In this document: one piece after another, positions 9,360-17,052 of the stretch | Layout of the letters: each line of letters begins with the position of its first letter | Numbering within the stretch: position 1 is the stretch's first letter | Assembly: GCA_964501905.1 (NCBI GenBank) | Contig: CAZCTW010000011.1 | Location: 1-64,000, forward strand | From: B69-G16 sp964501905 | Lineage (GTDB): Archaea > Thermoproteota > Thermoprotei > Thermofilales > B69-G16 | Reading direction: 5' to 3' | Length of the DNA: 64,000 bases | Translations under genes and position numbers: made by a program | Notes under the pieces: model-generated | Told to the model about the DNA's origin: nothing | Databases searched by the model: none | The model's input: the letters and a program-made list of their open reading frames with translations, nothing else

Positions 9360-10739
9360 ATGTATTTTTACTTGATGAAGAAAGTCGTCTCTAAAAAAGT
9401 AATCGTGATCGCGATCGCTGTTATTATAGTAGCTATTATTGGCATAGCTTGGTGGTATATGGAAACTTCTAAACCAAAAATCATTAAGTTAACTGCATGG
9501 AAATGGGGGAGCGACGAAACGATAGATCCCAAGTTACACGAGATTATTGACATGTGGAACAAAGAACATCCTAATACACAAATCGAGCTAGTGATTTTTC
9601 CAGAGCTATCTGAGGCGGAATTTATCACTAAGGTAGAACATGCAACCGAGGCAGGAAAAGGACCCGATTTAATCCACGGATCTGATGTGCTACTTGCTGT
9701 GCTAGCATTTGATGGCTACCTTGAGCCAGTTCCCGACGATGTACTGAGCGTGATAAAGCAGTATATTCCAGAAAGTTATATATCTATGCTAAAATGGTGG
9801 GGTCCGGACGGTGTTAAGAGAGTGTATGGAGCTACATTTACCGAGAATGGTCCCAAAGTACTCTTCGTAAATGAATACCACCTACAAGAGGCTGGCTATC
9901 CTGCAGATTGGTGCCCTGCAGATTGGGATGAATTAGTAGACGCTTCAATAAAAATGACAAAGAGAAAACCTGATGGAACTCTTGAGAGAGCTGGAATTTA
10001 TATAAGGGCTAGTGGTCATGTTGGAGGCATATTTGATAAATTTGAGCCCTTCTTTAGAAGCGCGGGAGGAAAACTTTTGTGGTGTGAAGGAGGCAAGTGG
10101 AAGACCGACATTAATAGTGAAGCTGGTTTGAGAGCTGTACAGCTATATCTAGACCTTCTCTACAAATATAAGGTTTATGAGATAGGATTCCCTGGAGACG
10201 CTACTGCATTTGCAAAAGAGCAGAATTCTATGCTACCGGCTAGAGAGGCGTGGGTCATTAGCTACCTCCATGTAACAAGCGAAAAATTTAAGGGTCCTAA
10301 AGGATTCCATGCATGCCCTATACCACCATATAAGAAAGGTATGCCTTCAAAAACTTCATCTCACATGCACGGATTTACTGTAAATGCTAAAATATCAGAC
10401 GAAAGAAAGAAAGTTGCATGGGAATTCATCAAATGGTTAACTCGTAACGTAGAAGCTAGAAAGAAGATATCTGTGGAGATAGCTAATTGGATACCTTACA
10501 AAGATATAATCAACTTACCGCCATTCGATAACCCAGTTTATCAACAAATGACAGAGATAGCTATTGAGACCTCTGGCTCAAGGATTTATCATCCAAAAAT
10601 GGGTCTAATTCACAATGCCGCAGGAAAGTGGTTACAGCTAATTTTTAGTCAGCAGATAGATCCGGAGAGGGGTCTAGACGAGGCGGCAAAGGAGATATTG
10701 GAGATAGCTAATACATGTCCATGTAAAGGTGAAGGGTAA
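9360..10739 (+). CDS. ABC transporter sugar-binding protein, membrane-anchored
   Basis: An extracellular solute-binding protein family 1 member of about 455 residues. The N-terminus has lysines followed by a long hydrophobic segment (about residues 13-32) that either anchors the protein or acts as a signal peptide; no lipobox cysteine is visible. The mature part starts with LTAWKWGSDE and contains EFITKVEHATEAGKGPDL, typical of maltose- and glycerol-phosphate-type binding proteins. Cysteines cluster at WCPADWCPADW-like and CPCKG positions, unusual for such proteins and perhaps forming disulfides. The likely start is the second ATG (9375), given the TATA box position. It captures the sugar for the two upstream permeases. 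Confidence 0.85.
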   Translation: MYFYLMKKVVSKKVIVIAIAVIIVAIIGIAWWYMETSKPKIIKLTAWKWGSDETIDPKLHEIIDMWNKEHPNTQIELVIFPELSEAEFITKVEHATEAGKGPDLIHGSDVLLAVLAFDGYLEPVPDDVLSVIKQYIPESYISMLKWWGPDGVKRVYGATFTENGPKVLFVNEYHLQEAGYPADWCPADWDELVDASIKMTKRKPDGTLERAGIYIRASGHVGGIFDKFEPFFRSAGGKLLWCEGGKWKTDINSEAGLRAVQLYLDLLYKYKVYEIGFPGDATAFAKEQNSMLPAREAWVISYLHVTSEKFKGPKGFHACPIPPYKKGMPSKTSSHMHGFTVNAKISDERKKVAWEFIKWLTRNVEARKKISVEIANWIPYKDIINLPPFDNPVYQQMTEIAIETSGSRIYHPKMGLIHNAAGKWLQLIFSQQIDPERGLDEAAKEILEIANTCPCKGEG

Positions 10740-10753
10740 TTTTCTTTATTTTT

Positions 10754-11515
10754 TTATCTCTTTAGATGAGATTTACCTATTGGCACATCCTTAAAATCTG
10801 GGTGAATACTAACTCTTAAACTTCTTTTGCCAGTCACTTGGCATAATATCCACAAGTAGCATATTTTGCTTCCAGGCGAGGGTACATTCGGGTGATAACC
10901 TCTTTTGAATACCACTGCATCCCAGTTTTTAACTTTATACACTTCATAACCTGTTTCATCCTCTATCATTTGCAATCCAAAGCCCTTATCAAGGCCATAA
11001 TATACGAAGATCTCGGTCTTATCGTCATGCTTATGCGGCGGGTAACTTGTCCACTCACCAAGCCAACCCTCAGTGTAACCTGCCAATAACCTTTCGGCTG
11101 GATCTTCTTCCCCTATAAGAACATAAATATCCCTTCTATATCCCTCATATCCTGAAGTGAAAACATTAACCTCCTCAAAGCGTTTAATATAGGGATCTAT
11201 ATCCCTATCCGATGCTCCCTCTCCAATAACTACTAGACTCTCCCCACCACCTACGCCCTCGATAATGACTGTACGTCCTCTGCCAGCATACACAATGTCT
11301 TTTTCCTCTAAGTGAAAAGTTATACTGTCGATTTCTATTTTACAGGGATTCTTTAAACATGCTATAATTGCTTCACGGGCGTCGGGTATCTTAACCTTTA
11401 AAGAAGTATTTGAGTCAAGAAGACCCCATCTATATGCACCTATTTCGTCTTCATACAATGTTTGTATTTTTCCTACTTCTTTTAGTGCTTGATAATGAAG
11501 ACCTCTAGTGCTCAT
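10754..11515 (-). CDS. IolB-like 5-deoxy-glucuronate isomerase family protein
   Basis: Resembles IolB, the cupin enzyme that isomerises 5-deoxy-D-glucuronate in myo-inositol breakdown. The metal-binding signature YPPHKHDDKTEIFVYYG near residue 160 and the later GYHPNVPSPG match the family, and 253 residues is close to its usual 270. The rest of the bacterial inositol pathway (IolC, IolD, IolE) is absent from the window, so a related uronate or ketose isomerase is possible. It lies alone on the minus strand, convergent with the binding-protein gene and divergent from the GH36-like gene, with which it shares a 109-base regulatory region. Confidence 0.75.
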   Translation of the reverse strand: MSTRGLHYQALKEVGKIQTLYEDEIGAYRWGLLDSNTSLKVKIPDAREAIIACLKNPCKIEIDSITFHLEEKDIVYAGRGRTVIIEGVGGGESLVVIGEGASDRDIDPYIKRFEEVNVFTSGYEGYRRDIYVLIGEEDPAERLLAGYTEGWLGEWTSYPPHKHDDKTEIFVYYGLDKGFGLQMIEDETGYEVYKVKNWDAVVFKRGYHPNVPSPGSKICYLWILCQVTGKRSLRVSIHPDFKDVPIGKSHLKR

Positions 11516-11604
11516 AGTTATCGATGAAATTAATCCTAGCTCAAAATAAATTATTTACCTTAACTAGCCCATTTTTCCTTCCCGATTAATAGAAAATCAT
11601 ATAA

Positions 11605-11623
11605 ACCCATATATTATATGGGT
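11605..11623. promoter_or_regulatory. Perfect 19-bp palindrome at the GH36-like gene start
   Basis: ACCCATATA-T-TATATGGGT is a perfect 9-bp inverted repeat around one base. It ends two bases before the GTG at 11625 and its AT core could also be the TATA region. Such placement fits an operator where a repressor would block transcription of the glycosidase gene; the binding protein is unknown. No second copy was noticed in the window. Confidence 0.55.
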
Positions 11624-11624
11624 T

Positions 11625-13811
11625 GTGATGAAAAATGAAGGAACGCTTCGGGGCATAATAGATACTGAAGCTAATTTGAAACTCATTTTAGATCCATCAC
11701 TGCCTAGCATCTCAATAGTTCTCAGTAATAGAGTCTTCTTGGGCGATATTGGACCATATATTTATAGGGATAGTAAAGCTAGGGATAAATCCTCCTTTAA
11801 GGTCTTAGAGTTTAATGAGAAAAATGAGAAAAATAATCTCGGAGAGTTTAGAGAATGGAGTTATTTGCTTGAGGAAAATAGTCTGAAATATATTTATTAT
11901 ATAAGATACTACGTTTCGAAGAAAGCTTTAATTCTTGGATTAAAGCCTGAGAAAAAAATTGATAATACCTCTACTGGGAAAGAGCTGAGCATAGTTTTTT
12001 CACCTCTCTCGGGTATGCTGGGTGGAGATAGAGTTGTAGCTTTTACACCTTTATGCTGGTTATTTCCAGTCTTGTCTACATCGAATGAGTTAGATGATAA
12101 TTACTATGGTTCAGTAATAGAGATATTTGATGATAAATCCTCCTTAGTTATAAGCTCTCTTAAACCACTATCTAATCAACTCATAGAGATAAGTTCTACT
12201 AATTCACTAAAACATCTTACACTTGGGCTTGAGGGGCTTGTAGAGGAGGTAGATTCTGAAGTAGAAGTTATTGTTGTTTTTGATAGACATCCTATAGATG
12301 CTTTCCTGAAATGGGGTAAAATTCTCAGAGAAATATATGGGAAGAAAATTAGAGAAGATATGTTTAAGGAGTTAATCGACTATATTTCGTATTGGACTAA
12401 TAATGGAGCCTACTATTATTACAGGACTCTTCCTAAGAAGGATTATGTGGAAACTATGATATCAGTCAAAAAGTATCTCGAAGAACTTGGTCTTAAGGTA
12501 CCATTATATGAGATAGATTCCTGGTGGTATCCGAAAGGTAGTGACGGTGGAGTCTACATCTATGAGCCTGTCGAGGAAATACCTGGAGGATTAAAAGCAT
12601 TAAGCGAAAAACTTGGGCCTCTAATAGTACATCTCCGATGGTTTTCGAAGGATACCAAATATCTTGAACGATTTAAGATGAATATAGAGAAAGCAGCTTG
12701 CCCAGAGAATGGGGAAGTGTTCAAGGAGATAGCAAAATATCTGAGAGAAAATGGTGTGGTTTTAGCGGAGCAGGACTGGTTAACTACGATACGTTTTTGT
12801 TGTAAAAAGACTCTTCTCTCAAAGCCCTATTCCCTAGATAAATGGTTGAAGGAACATGCTGAAGCATTCAGTAAACAAGGTATTGGTATTATCTATTGTA
12901 TGCCCGATATGTACCACTACCTTGCGAGTCTACTCTCCGATAATGTTGTAATGATAAGGACAAGTGATGATTATGGTTGTCCTCATCCTAGAAGTTTTCT
13001 TATATGGCAGAACTTCTATCTCACGATCCTAGCAAGAGCTCTTGGCTTATACCCACACTTTGATGTATTCCTAACATCATCCGAGCAGTTTTTCCGCATG
13101 ATTGGTGCGGAAAAAGAGGAACGACCGTGGCCTCGGAGACTTGGAAATCCTTACTCCGATATTCTTGCAAGGGAGTTAGCTATGGCTCCAATATCTATTG
13201 GAGATGCTATTGGAGCCATAAGTCTAGATGTCTTAAGTAAAGTTGTTTTACCTAATGGTAAAGTGTTACGCCCAGATTATCCAGCATTACCAGTAAGCTA
13301 TAATCTAGTACATAACCCAATAAGGGGAAAAATTCCTCTAGTAGTAAAAACACATGTAAAGAAGAAATATCTTGTTCTAGCTTTCTTTAATGTTAGTGGT
13401 GATGAAGAAATTCATTACTCATTTGAGCCCCACAAGATAGATGTCGAAGATAAACTGATTTTTTACAACTGGGGTACAGGAAAGGTAACCAAGCCTGGTG
13501 AGAAAATAGAAGGTACTTTAGAGGTAAACGGCTTTGACCTATGGATTGGGTTCGAGCCTGTGAGAAAGCCTGTTATTATAGGCTCTAGAGAATACTTCCT
13601 TATGCCTGCTGCAATAGAATTTGAAGAACAAGGTGCTGAAGAATATATTGTTAAAGTAGACTATCCAACTGAGTTGGTCATATATACTCCAACTTTACCC
13701 TCAAAAGTAGAGTTAGATGGAGAGGAAGTTAAGTACTCATATGACTCAGAAAATAACATAATTATACTGAAGCTGGACCCTGGGACTCATAACCTGCACA
13801 TTAAGACCTGA
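11625..13811 (+). CDS. Raffinose-synthase/GH36-like glycosidase or glycosyltransferase
   Basis: A 728-residue TIM-barrel protein of the GH-D clan type. After a beta-rich N-terminal domain (about 1-240) comes SYWTNNGAYYYY and VPLYEIDSWWYPKG, matching the start of the barrel. IRTSDDYGCPHPRSF (near residue 445) mirrors the R-x-SDDFYP-x-DP-x-SH signature of plant raffinose synthases, and AMAPISIGDAIG then VVLPNGKVLRPDYPAL mirrors their GGPIYVSD and LVLPDGS-x-LR segments. A beta C-terminal domain follows. Raffinose synthases use galactinol (galactosyl-inositol); related proteins are alpha-galactosidases. No signal peptide is visible, so it acts inside the cell, probably on an imported glycoside. 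The exact substrate is not known. The start is GTG 11625 or ATG 11628. Confidence 0.7.
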   Translation: MMKNEGTLRGIIDTEANLKLILDPSLPSISIVLSNRVFLGDIGPYIYRDSKARDKSSFKVLEFNEKNEKNNLGEFREWSYLLEENSLKYIYYIRYYVSKKALILGLKPEKKIDNTSTGKELSIVFSPLSGMLGGDRVVAFTPLCWLFPVLSTSNELDDNYYGSVIEIFDDKSSLVISSLKPLSNQLIEISSTNSLKHLTLGLEGLVEEVDSEVEVIVVFDRHPIDAFLKWGKILREIYGKKIREDMFKELIDYISYWTNNGAYYYYRTLPKKDYVETMISVKKYLEELGLKVPLYEIDSWWYPKGSDGGVYIYEPVEEIPGGLKALSEKLGPLIVHLRWFSKDTKYLERFKMNIEKAACPENGEVFKEIAKYLRENGVVLAEQDWLTTIRFCCKKTLLSKPYSLDKWLKEHAEAFSKQGIGIIYCMPDMYHYLASLLSDNVVMIRTSDDYGCPHPRSFLIWQNFYLTILARALGLYPHFDVFLTSSEQFFRMIGAEKEERPWPRRLGNPYSDILARELAMAPISIGDAIGAISLDVLSKVVLPNGKVLRPDYPALPVSYNLVHNPIRGKIPLVVKTHVKKKYLVLAFFNVSGDEEIHYSFEPHKIDVEDKLIFYNWGTGKVTKPGEKIEGTLEVNGFDLWIGFEPVRKPVIIGSREYFLMPAAIEFEEQGAEEYIVKVDYPTELVIYTPTLPSKVELDGEEVKYSYDSENNIIILKLDPGTHNLHIKT

Positions 13812-14092
13812 AAATTATGTTTAATAGTTTCCACACCTAGCTAGCACACTGGAATCAGCAAAACTTCGGGCAATTATTAATAGTTAAGCACCTATAAGCT
13901 TAGCATTAGCGCGTTTCCCCACTTTATGCTTGCTTGTTGGGACATTCCTCTCTGTTATGCTAGCTGTGATCCTTTTGCTTTATTATTCTAGGAGACAGAG
14001 GCTGATTTTGAGGAGATCTCTCCTCTACCCTCTTCTAGACATAATCCATCACACGCTATGCCCATACTCTAATGAATGTTATTCTAAAGATT
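13812..14092. other. Gene-poor stretch
   Basis: About 280 bases with no convincing gene. A short plus-strand open frame at 13930-14127 runs mostly through this stretch but has no recognisable features and overlaps the antisense pseudogene to the right. No clear terminator or repeat was seen. Confidence 0.5.
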
Positions 14093-14655
14093 TTATTCGA
14101 GGAAGAAGAGCATGTAGATCGATATAGCTATTAGAATAGAAAGTGTTCCAAAGAAGAGCGAAAATCCCGCTATTAAGTATTTTACGAAGCTGAGGTAGCA
14201 GGATATTTCAATCAATCCAAGACCTATGGCAAAGTACATTGCGTAGATAGCGGATATAAAAGCTAGCCCTATTAGAACAACCTTCTGTTTCCTCGAGAGA
14301 GAGTTATCAGGAGGAGCGTGGTGAAGACGCTAAAGGTGCATGGATTTACAGAATCAGCCAGCGCCGCCCGAGTACAACGGGTAGAGCTTCTTTAAGGCTT
14401 ATTTTCTTCTCCACCCACTCGGCTTTGGATCCTAAAACTATATTTTTAGCCTGTCAGCCGTCTTAGCGCTCCCTATCTTCACCCGCCCTTCAGTATCAAT
14501 TATAAATCCTTCCCCATCTTTAGATATCTTTAATATCGTTTCTCATTCGGGGGCTCGTGATATCCTATAGAGGCTAAAACCGGATTGCTGTTTTGAAATA
14601 CTATCACCAGCGGGACTAGGTATGTACTACCCAGGTCTAGTATCTCGTATAACTC
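14093..14655 (-). pseudogene. Decayed membrane protein gene, possibly CcdA/DsbD-like
   Basis: Three minus-strand frames must be joined to read this gene. The first piece (from about 14655) includes HKYYELYEILDLGSTYLVPL and NSNPVLASIGYHEPPNE. The second has SKDGEGFIIDTEGRVKIGSA, and the third NIVLGSKAEWVEKKISLKEA. After another break come two hydrophobic segments, VVLIGLAFISAIYAMYFAIG and LIAGFSLFFGTLSILIAI, ending in a stop at 14093. The soluble-then-membrane layout and the GLAF...YF-x-IGLGL pattern suggest a thioredoxin-linked cytochrome c biogenesis (CcdA/DsbD) protein, but the membrane part is cut short. The family call is uncertain; the frameshifts are plain. Confidence 0.5.
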
Positions 14656-14664
14656 GTAGTATTT

Positions 14665-15009
14665 GTGGAGGTAAGATTCGTTTGCCGTGAAATCTTTAAC
14701 GCTAAGGTATATGTTAAGAGCATAATTAACGCTCAGCTAGAGTCTTTGAAGGAGATTTTCGACGGCTACAGCATAGAGCCTAAAAATTCGAAAGGGATTG
14801 ATGCCTATAGGTGTGGGGTTTGGAGGAAGGTTATGGAGATGCTTGAGGAGGGTAGGAGTAGGAGGGAGGTACTGGATTTTCTAGGCGGAGTATTTGCCAA
14901 GGTCAGGAAGAGAGGTGTGATTGAGTGCTATTTCTGCGGTTTAACTTTTACAGATAGGGGGCTTGAGGAGCACATGGGGAGGAGTCATACTTGGAGTTTG
15001 AGGTGGTAG
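14665..15009 (+). CDS. Small C2H2 zinc-finger protein
   Basis: A 114-residue protein with a single C-terminal zinc finger: CYFCGLTFTDRGLEEHMGRSH near residue 88-108, with paired Cys and His ligands. The N-terminal part is a basic helical region containing GVWRKVMEMLEEGRSRREVL. Single C2H2 fingers of this kind are common in plasmids and viruses of Thermoproteota, where they are thought to bind DNA. It starts with GTG and is the first of a run of overlapping tiny genes on the plus strand, overlapping the next by 19 bases. The exact function is unknown. Confidence 0.6.
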   Translation: MEVRFVCREIFNAKVYVKSIINAQLESLKEIFDGYSIEPKNSKGIDAYRCGVWRKVMEMLEEGRSRREVLDFLGGVFAKVRKRGVIECYFCGLTFTDRGLEEHMGRSHTWSLRW

Positions 15010-15236
15010 ATGTGGTTGCTGGGAGTGTTCTTGAGTTTTTGACTAGGAACTTTAATTATCGTTCTTTTCTCGAAGCTGAAAGGGTTAATTTAGACTATTT
15101 GATGAAGGATAGGAGGTTGGCTAATCGTTTCTGGAGATGGTTTTACTCTAGGTTTAGGCAGAGGAGTCTTGACAAGGCTTTGAAGATGCTGGTTGAGAAT
15201 GGTGCTATGGCGTATAAGGGTAAGATATGCATTTAA
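14991..15236 (+). CDS. Small hypothetical protein
   Basis: An 81-residue basic, helical protein, not recognised. It contains RLANRFWRWFYSRFRQRSLD, a segment rich in arginine and aromatic residues, and could be a short winged-helix-like DNA binder (the end reads LVENGAMAYKGKI, like a wing). The start overlaps the zinc-finger gene by 19 bases and the stop overlaps the next small frame by 10, so the three look translationally linked. Part of the 14.7-16.2 kb small-gene cluster. Confidence 0.5.
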   Translation: MEFEVVDVVAGSVLEFLTRNFNYRSFLEAERVNLDYLMKDRRLANRFWRWFYSRFRQRSLDKALKMLVENGAMAYKGKICI

Positions 15237-15367
15237 GGCTTAAGGATAGACCTAGAATTGTCGATAGCGACGATTTAGAGATTAGAGCTCAGCCAGTACT
15301 GTATATAATTTCTAAGAACAGAGTTAGGGAGATTAGAGGATTTATAGAGTATTTTGCGACGATTTAG
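15227..15367 (+). CDS. Tiny hypothetical protein
   Basis: A 46-residue frame starting MHLRLKDRPRIVDSDD, beginning inside the end of the previous gene and stopping three bases before the next ATG at 15370. Its fit between two neighbours, and overlap typical of compact operons, is the main support. No family is recognised. It could also be a fragment of a once longer gene. Confidence 0.4.
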   Translation: MHLRLKDRPRIVDSDDLEIRAQPVLYIISKNRVREIRGFIEYFATI

Positions 15368-15369
15368 AG

Positions 15370-15573
15370 ATGGTTTACATGGCTGGGAAATACTTCTGTT
15401 ATGTCGGCTTGATTAGTGAAAAGAAGGGAATTGTTTACGAGGTTGACGAGGAGGTTTTCAAGCATGCTATGGAGCTTAAAAATAGCGGAGATGAGGATGG
15501 AGCGGCTAGATTGGTTGAAAAATATGGTAGAGTTGTTCTAATGAATGTTTACGGCTTTTTTGAGGGTGTTTAG
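15370..15573 (+). CDS. Small hypothetical protein
   Basis: A 67-residue protein, not recognised, with a strand-rich start (YFCYVGLISEKKGIVYEV) and a helical middle (FKHAMELKNSGDEDGAARLV). It overlaps the following gene by 29 bases. It belongs to the compact plus-strand small-gene cluster, whose composition (G/T-rich, many AGG arginines) is alike across members and unlike the ribosomal genes to the right. Confidence 0.5.
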   Translation: MVYMAGKYFCYVGLISEKKGIVYEVDEEVFKHAMELKNSGDEDGAARLVEKYGRVVLMNVYGFFEGV

Positions 15574-15787
15574 CTTGGGTAGTGGAAGGTTGTCTGTTGC
15601 TAGGATTATTGAGGAGTTTTTAGAGGTGTTTGGAGTTGATTTGGCTGGGACTGTTAAGGGTATTTACAGGGTTTATGGCGAGGCTAAGGCTAGGAGTTAT
15701 TTGAGTAGGATGCTGAGACATTGGAGGAGCAGGGATGGACGTTTTAGGGGAGCTTTTTCGGCTTGTACTATCGTAGGGGAGGTTTAA
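15545..15787 (+). CDS. Small hypothetical protein, HTH-like
   Basis: An 80-residue basic protein, not recognised. The segment VARIIEEFLEVFGVDLAGTV followed by KARSYLSRMLRHWRSRDGRF resembles a helix-turn-helix with a basic tail, so DNA binding is possible. The real start may be an internal codon, because the first 15 residues overlap the previous gene. After its stop, another open stretch in a different frame (to about 15872, ending LKDFMG) hints at a further frameshifted piece. Confidence 0.4.
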   Translation: MFTAFLRVFSLGSGRLSVARIIEEFLEVFGVDLAGTVKGIYRVYGEAKARSYLSRMLRHWRSRDGRFRGAFSACTIVGEV

Positions 15788-15869
15788 GCTATTTTATATC
15801 TTGGAGGGAAATCTTGGATTATATCCTTGGCAGAAGTGGAGAGCCTAAGAGTTTAAAAGATTTTATGGG

Positions 15870-16044
15870 GTGATTAGCTTGGTTATTCCGGCTAAGGAGT
15901 TTAAGAAGATGAGCACAAGTGATATTCTGGGAACAATTGACGTGGCTATAAGGGTTTTAAGAGAGAAAGAGAAAGGGTTTTCCGATTCACAGGGCTACTC
16001 TAGTCTACTTGGTTAAGGAGCTTGTGGAGCTTTTAGGTGATTAG
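15870..16044 (+). pseudogene. Frameshifted small gene
   Basis: From GTG 15870 the frame reads MISLVIPAKEFKKMSTSD and stops at 16016. If one T is dropped from the TTTT run near 15980 the frame continues KGFPIHRATLVYLVKELVEL and stops at 16044, just ahead of the next small gene. The improved continuation suggests a one-base insertion in a homopolymer, either real decay or sequencing error. Family unknown. Confidence 0.4.
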
Positions 16045-16045
16045 C

Positions 16046-16206
16046 GTGAAGAAAAGGAGAAAAAGTAAGATTGTTGAGGAGATTAGGAGCTTGAGCGTTT
16101 CGAGAGAGATTTGCTGAGGCTTATCGAGGTTTACGAGAAGGAGGGATTGGATTATGCTAGGAGGTATGTTGAGGGTGTTTTGAAGATTTCGGAATTCACG
16201 ACATAG
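16046..16206 (+). pseudogene. Frameshifted small helical gene
   Basis: GTG 16046 opens MKKRRKSKIVEEIRSL and then stops early. One added base near 16090 would join it to RFERDLLRLIEVYEKEGLDY and a helical end stopping at 16206, giving a basic, helical protein of about 53 residues. With its neighbour this makes two single-base breaks in 330 bases, supporting decay of the whole cluster. The function is unknown. Confidence 0.4.
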
Positions 16207-16300
16207 CACCTCGTCGTACAGGGCGTAGAAAGAGTAGAAAGAAGTAGAGTAAAAAGAGAGACGAAAATCTTAAATCCCCTATTAGAGTAGAGTTTCTGAT

Positions 16301-16711
16301 ATGGCTGCTAGAGAATTCACCTATAGGGGATATACGCTGAAAGAGCTACTAGAGATGCCAATGGACCAGTTCATACAGCTGTTACCTTCAAGGCAGAGGA
16401 GGAGCTTGCTTAGAGGACTTACTCCAGCCCAGATGAAGCTTTTAGCTAAGGTTAGGAAAGCTAGGAAGATCGTGGAAAGCGGTAAGCGCCAACCGGTGAT
16501 AAAAACCCACGCTAGGGACATGATAATTCTGCCGGAAATGGTGGGGTTAACGATCCACGTATACAACGGGAAACAGTTTGTACCGGTAGAGATAAGGCCG
16601 GAGATGATAGGACATTACCTAGGGGAGTTTGCGCCTACCACCGTCCGTGTACAGCACGGAGCTCCTGGTCTGAAAGCTACCAGATCTAGCATGTTCGTAG
16701 CGTTAAAGTAG
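16301..16711 (+). CDS. rpsS: 30S ribosomal protein uS19 (S19p)
   Basis: Small-subunit head protein. The C-terminal half carries the family core: KTHARDMIILPEMVGLTIHV, then YNGKQFVPVEI, MIGHYLGEFAPTT and KATRSS. The 136-residue length is normal for archaeal S19, which has an N-terminal extension. A TATA-like TCTTAAATC lies about 30 bases upstream. It is separated from uL22 by a hypothetical gene and an opposite-strand UbiA gene, unlike the usual L2-S19-L22 order, so it is probably transcribed on its own or with the small gene that follows. Confidence 0.95.
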   Translation: MAAREFTYRGYTLKELLEMPMDQFIQLLPSRQRRSLLRGLTPAQMKLLAKVRKARKIVESGKRQPVIKTHARDMIILPEMVGLTIHVYNGKQFVPVEIRPEMIGHYLGEFAPTTVRVQHGAPGLKATRSSMFVALK

Positions 16712-16782
16712 TCGCACACGTACGCTCATACACGTGCACGAATAATTAATCTATTCGATTTCCCGATTTTAATTGACAAAAC

Positions 16783-17049
16783 TTGAGACGCAAAAAAATC
16801 GCATCTTTTAAATTAGGGAAAGTGAGAATAGACGTCTACGACTACACCGCTCTAGACTACGTGTTGGACTGGGTAGTTAAACTAACGACTTCGGAAAATA
16901 TCAACATTCAATATCACAAAACAACACCTAGGAAGATAACGGAGAAGGAAATGGAGCTCCAGATTGAGGAAAAGGTGGCCTCTCCCGAGCCTAGTTTTCT
17001 GGAAGATAACCCATGGATTGAAATTCTCGCGGAGAGAGGTAAAGACTAG
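16783..17049 (+). CDS. Hypothetical protein
   Basis: An 88-residue protein starting at TTG, not recognised. It has a basic start, a strand-helix segment (KVRIDVYDYTALDYVLDWVV) and an acidic C-terminus. It lies 71 bases after the uS19 gene on the same strand and ends four bases before the convergent UbiA gene. Coding seems real from the length, amino-acid make-up and position; the function is unknown. Confidence 0.55.
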   Translation: MRRKKIASFKLGKVRIDVYDYTALDYVLDWVVKLTTSENINIQYHKTTPRKITEKEMELQIEEKVASPEPSFLEDNPWIEILAERGKD

Positions 17050-17052
17050 GTA

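Noticed and set aside
13930..14127. Plus-strand 65-codon frame after the GH36-like gene
   Set aside because: No recognisable features and it overlaps the end of the antisense CcdA-like pseudogene, which has clearer coding character.
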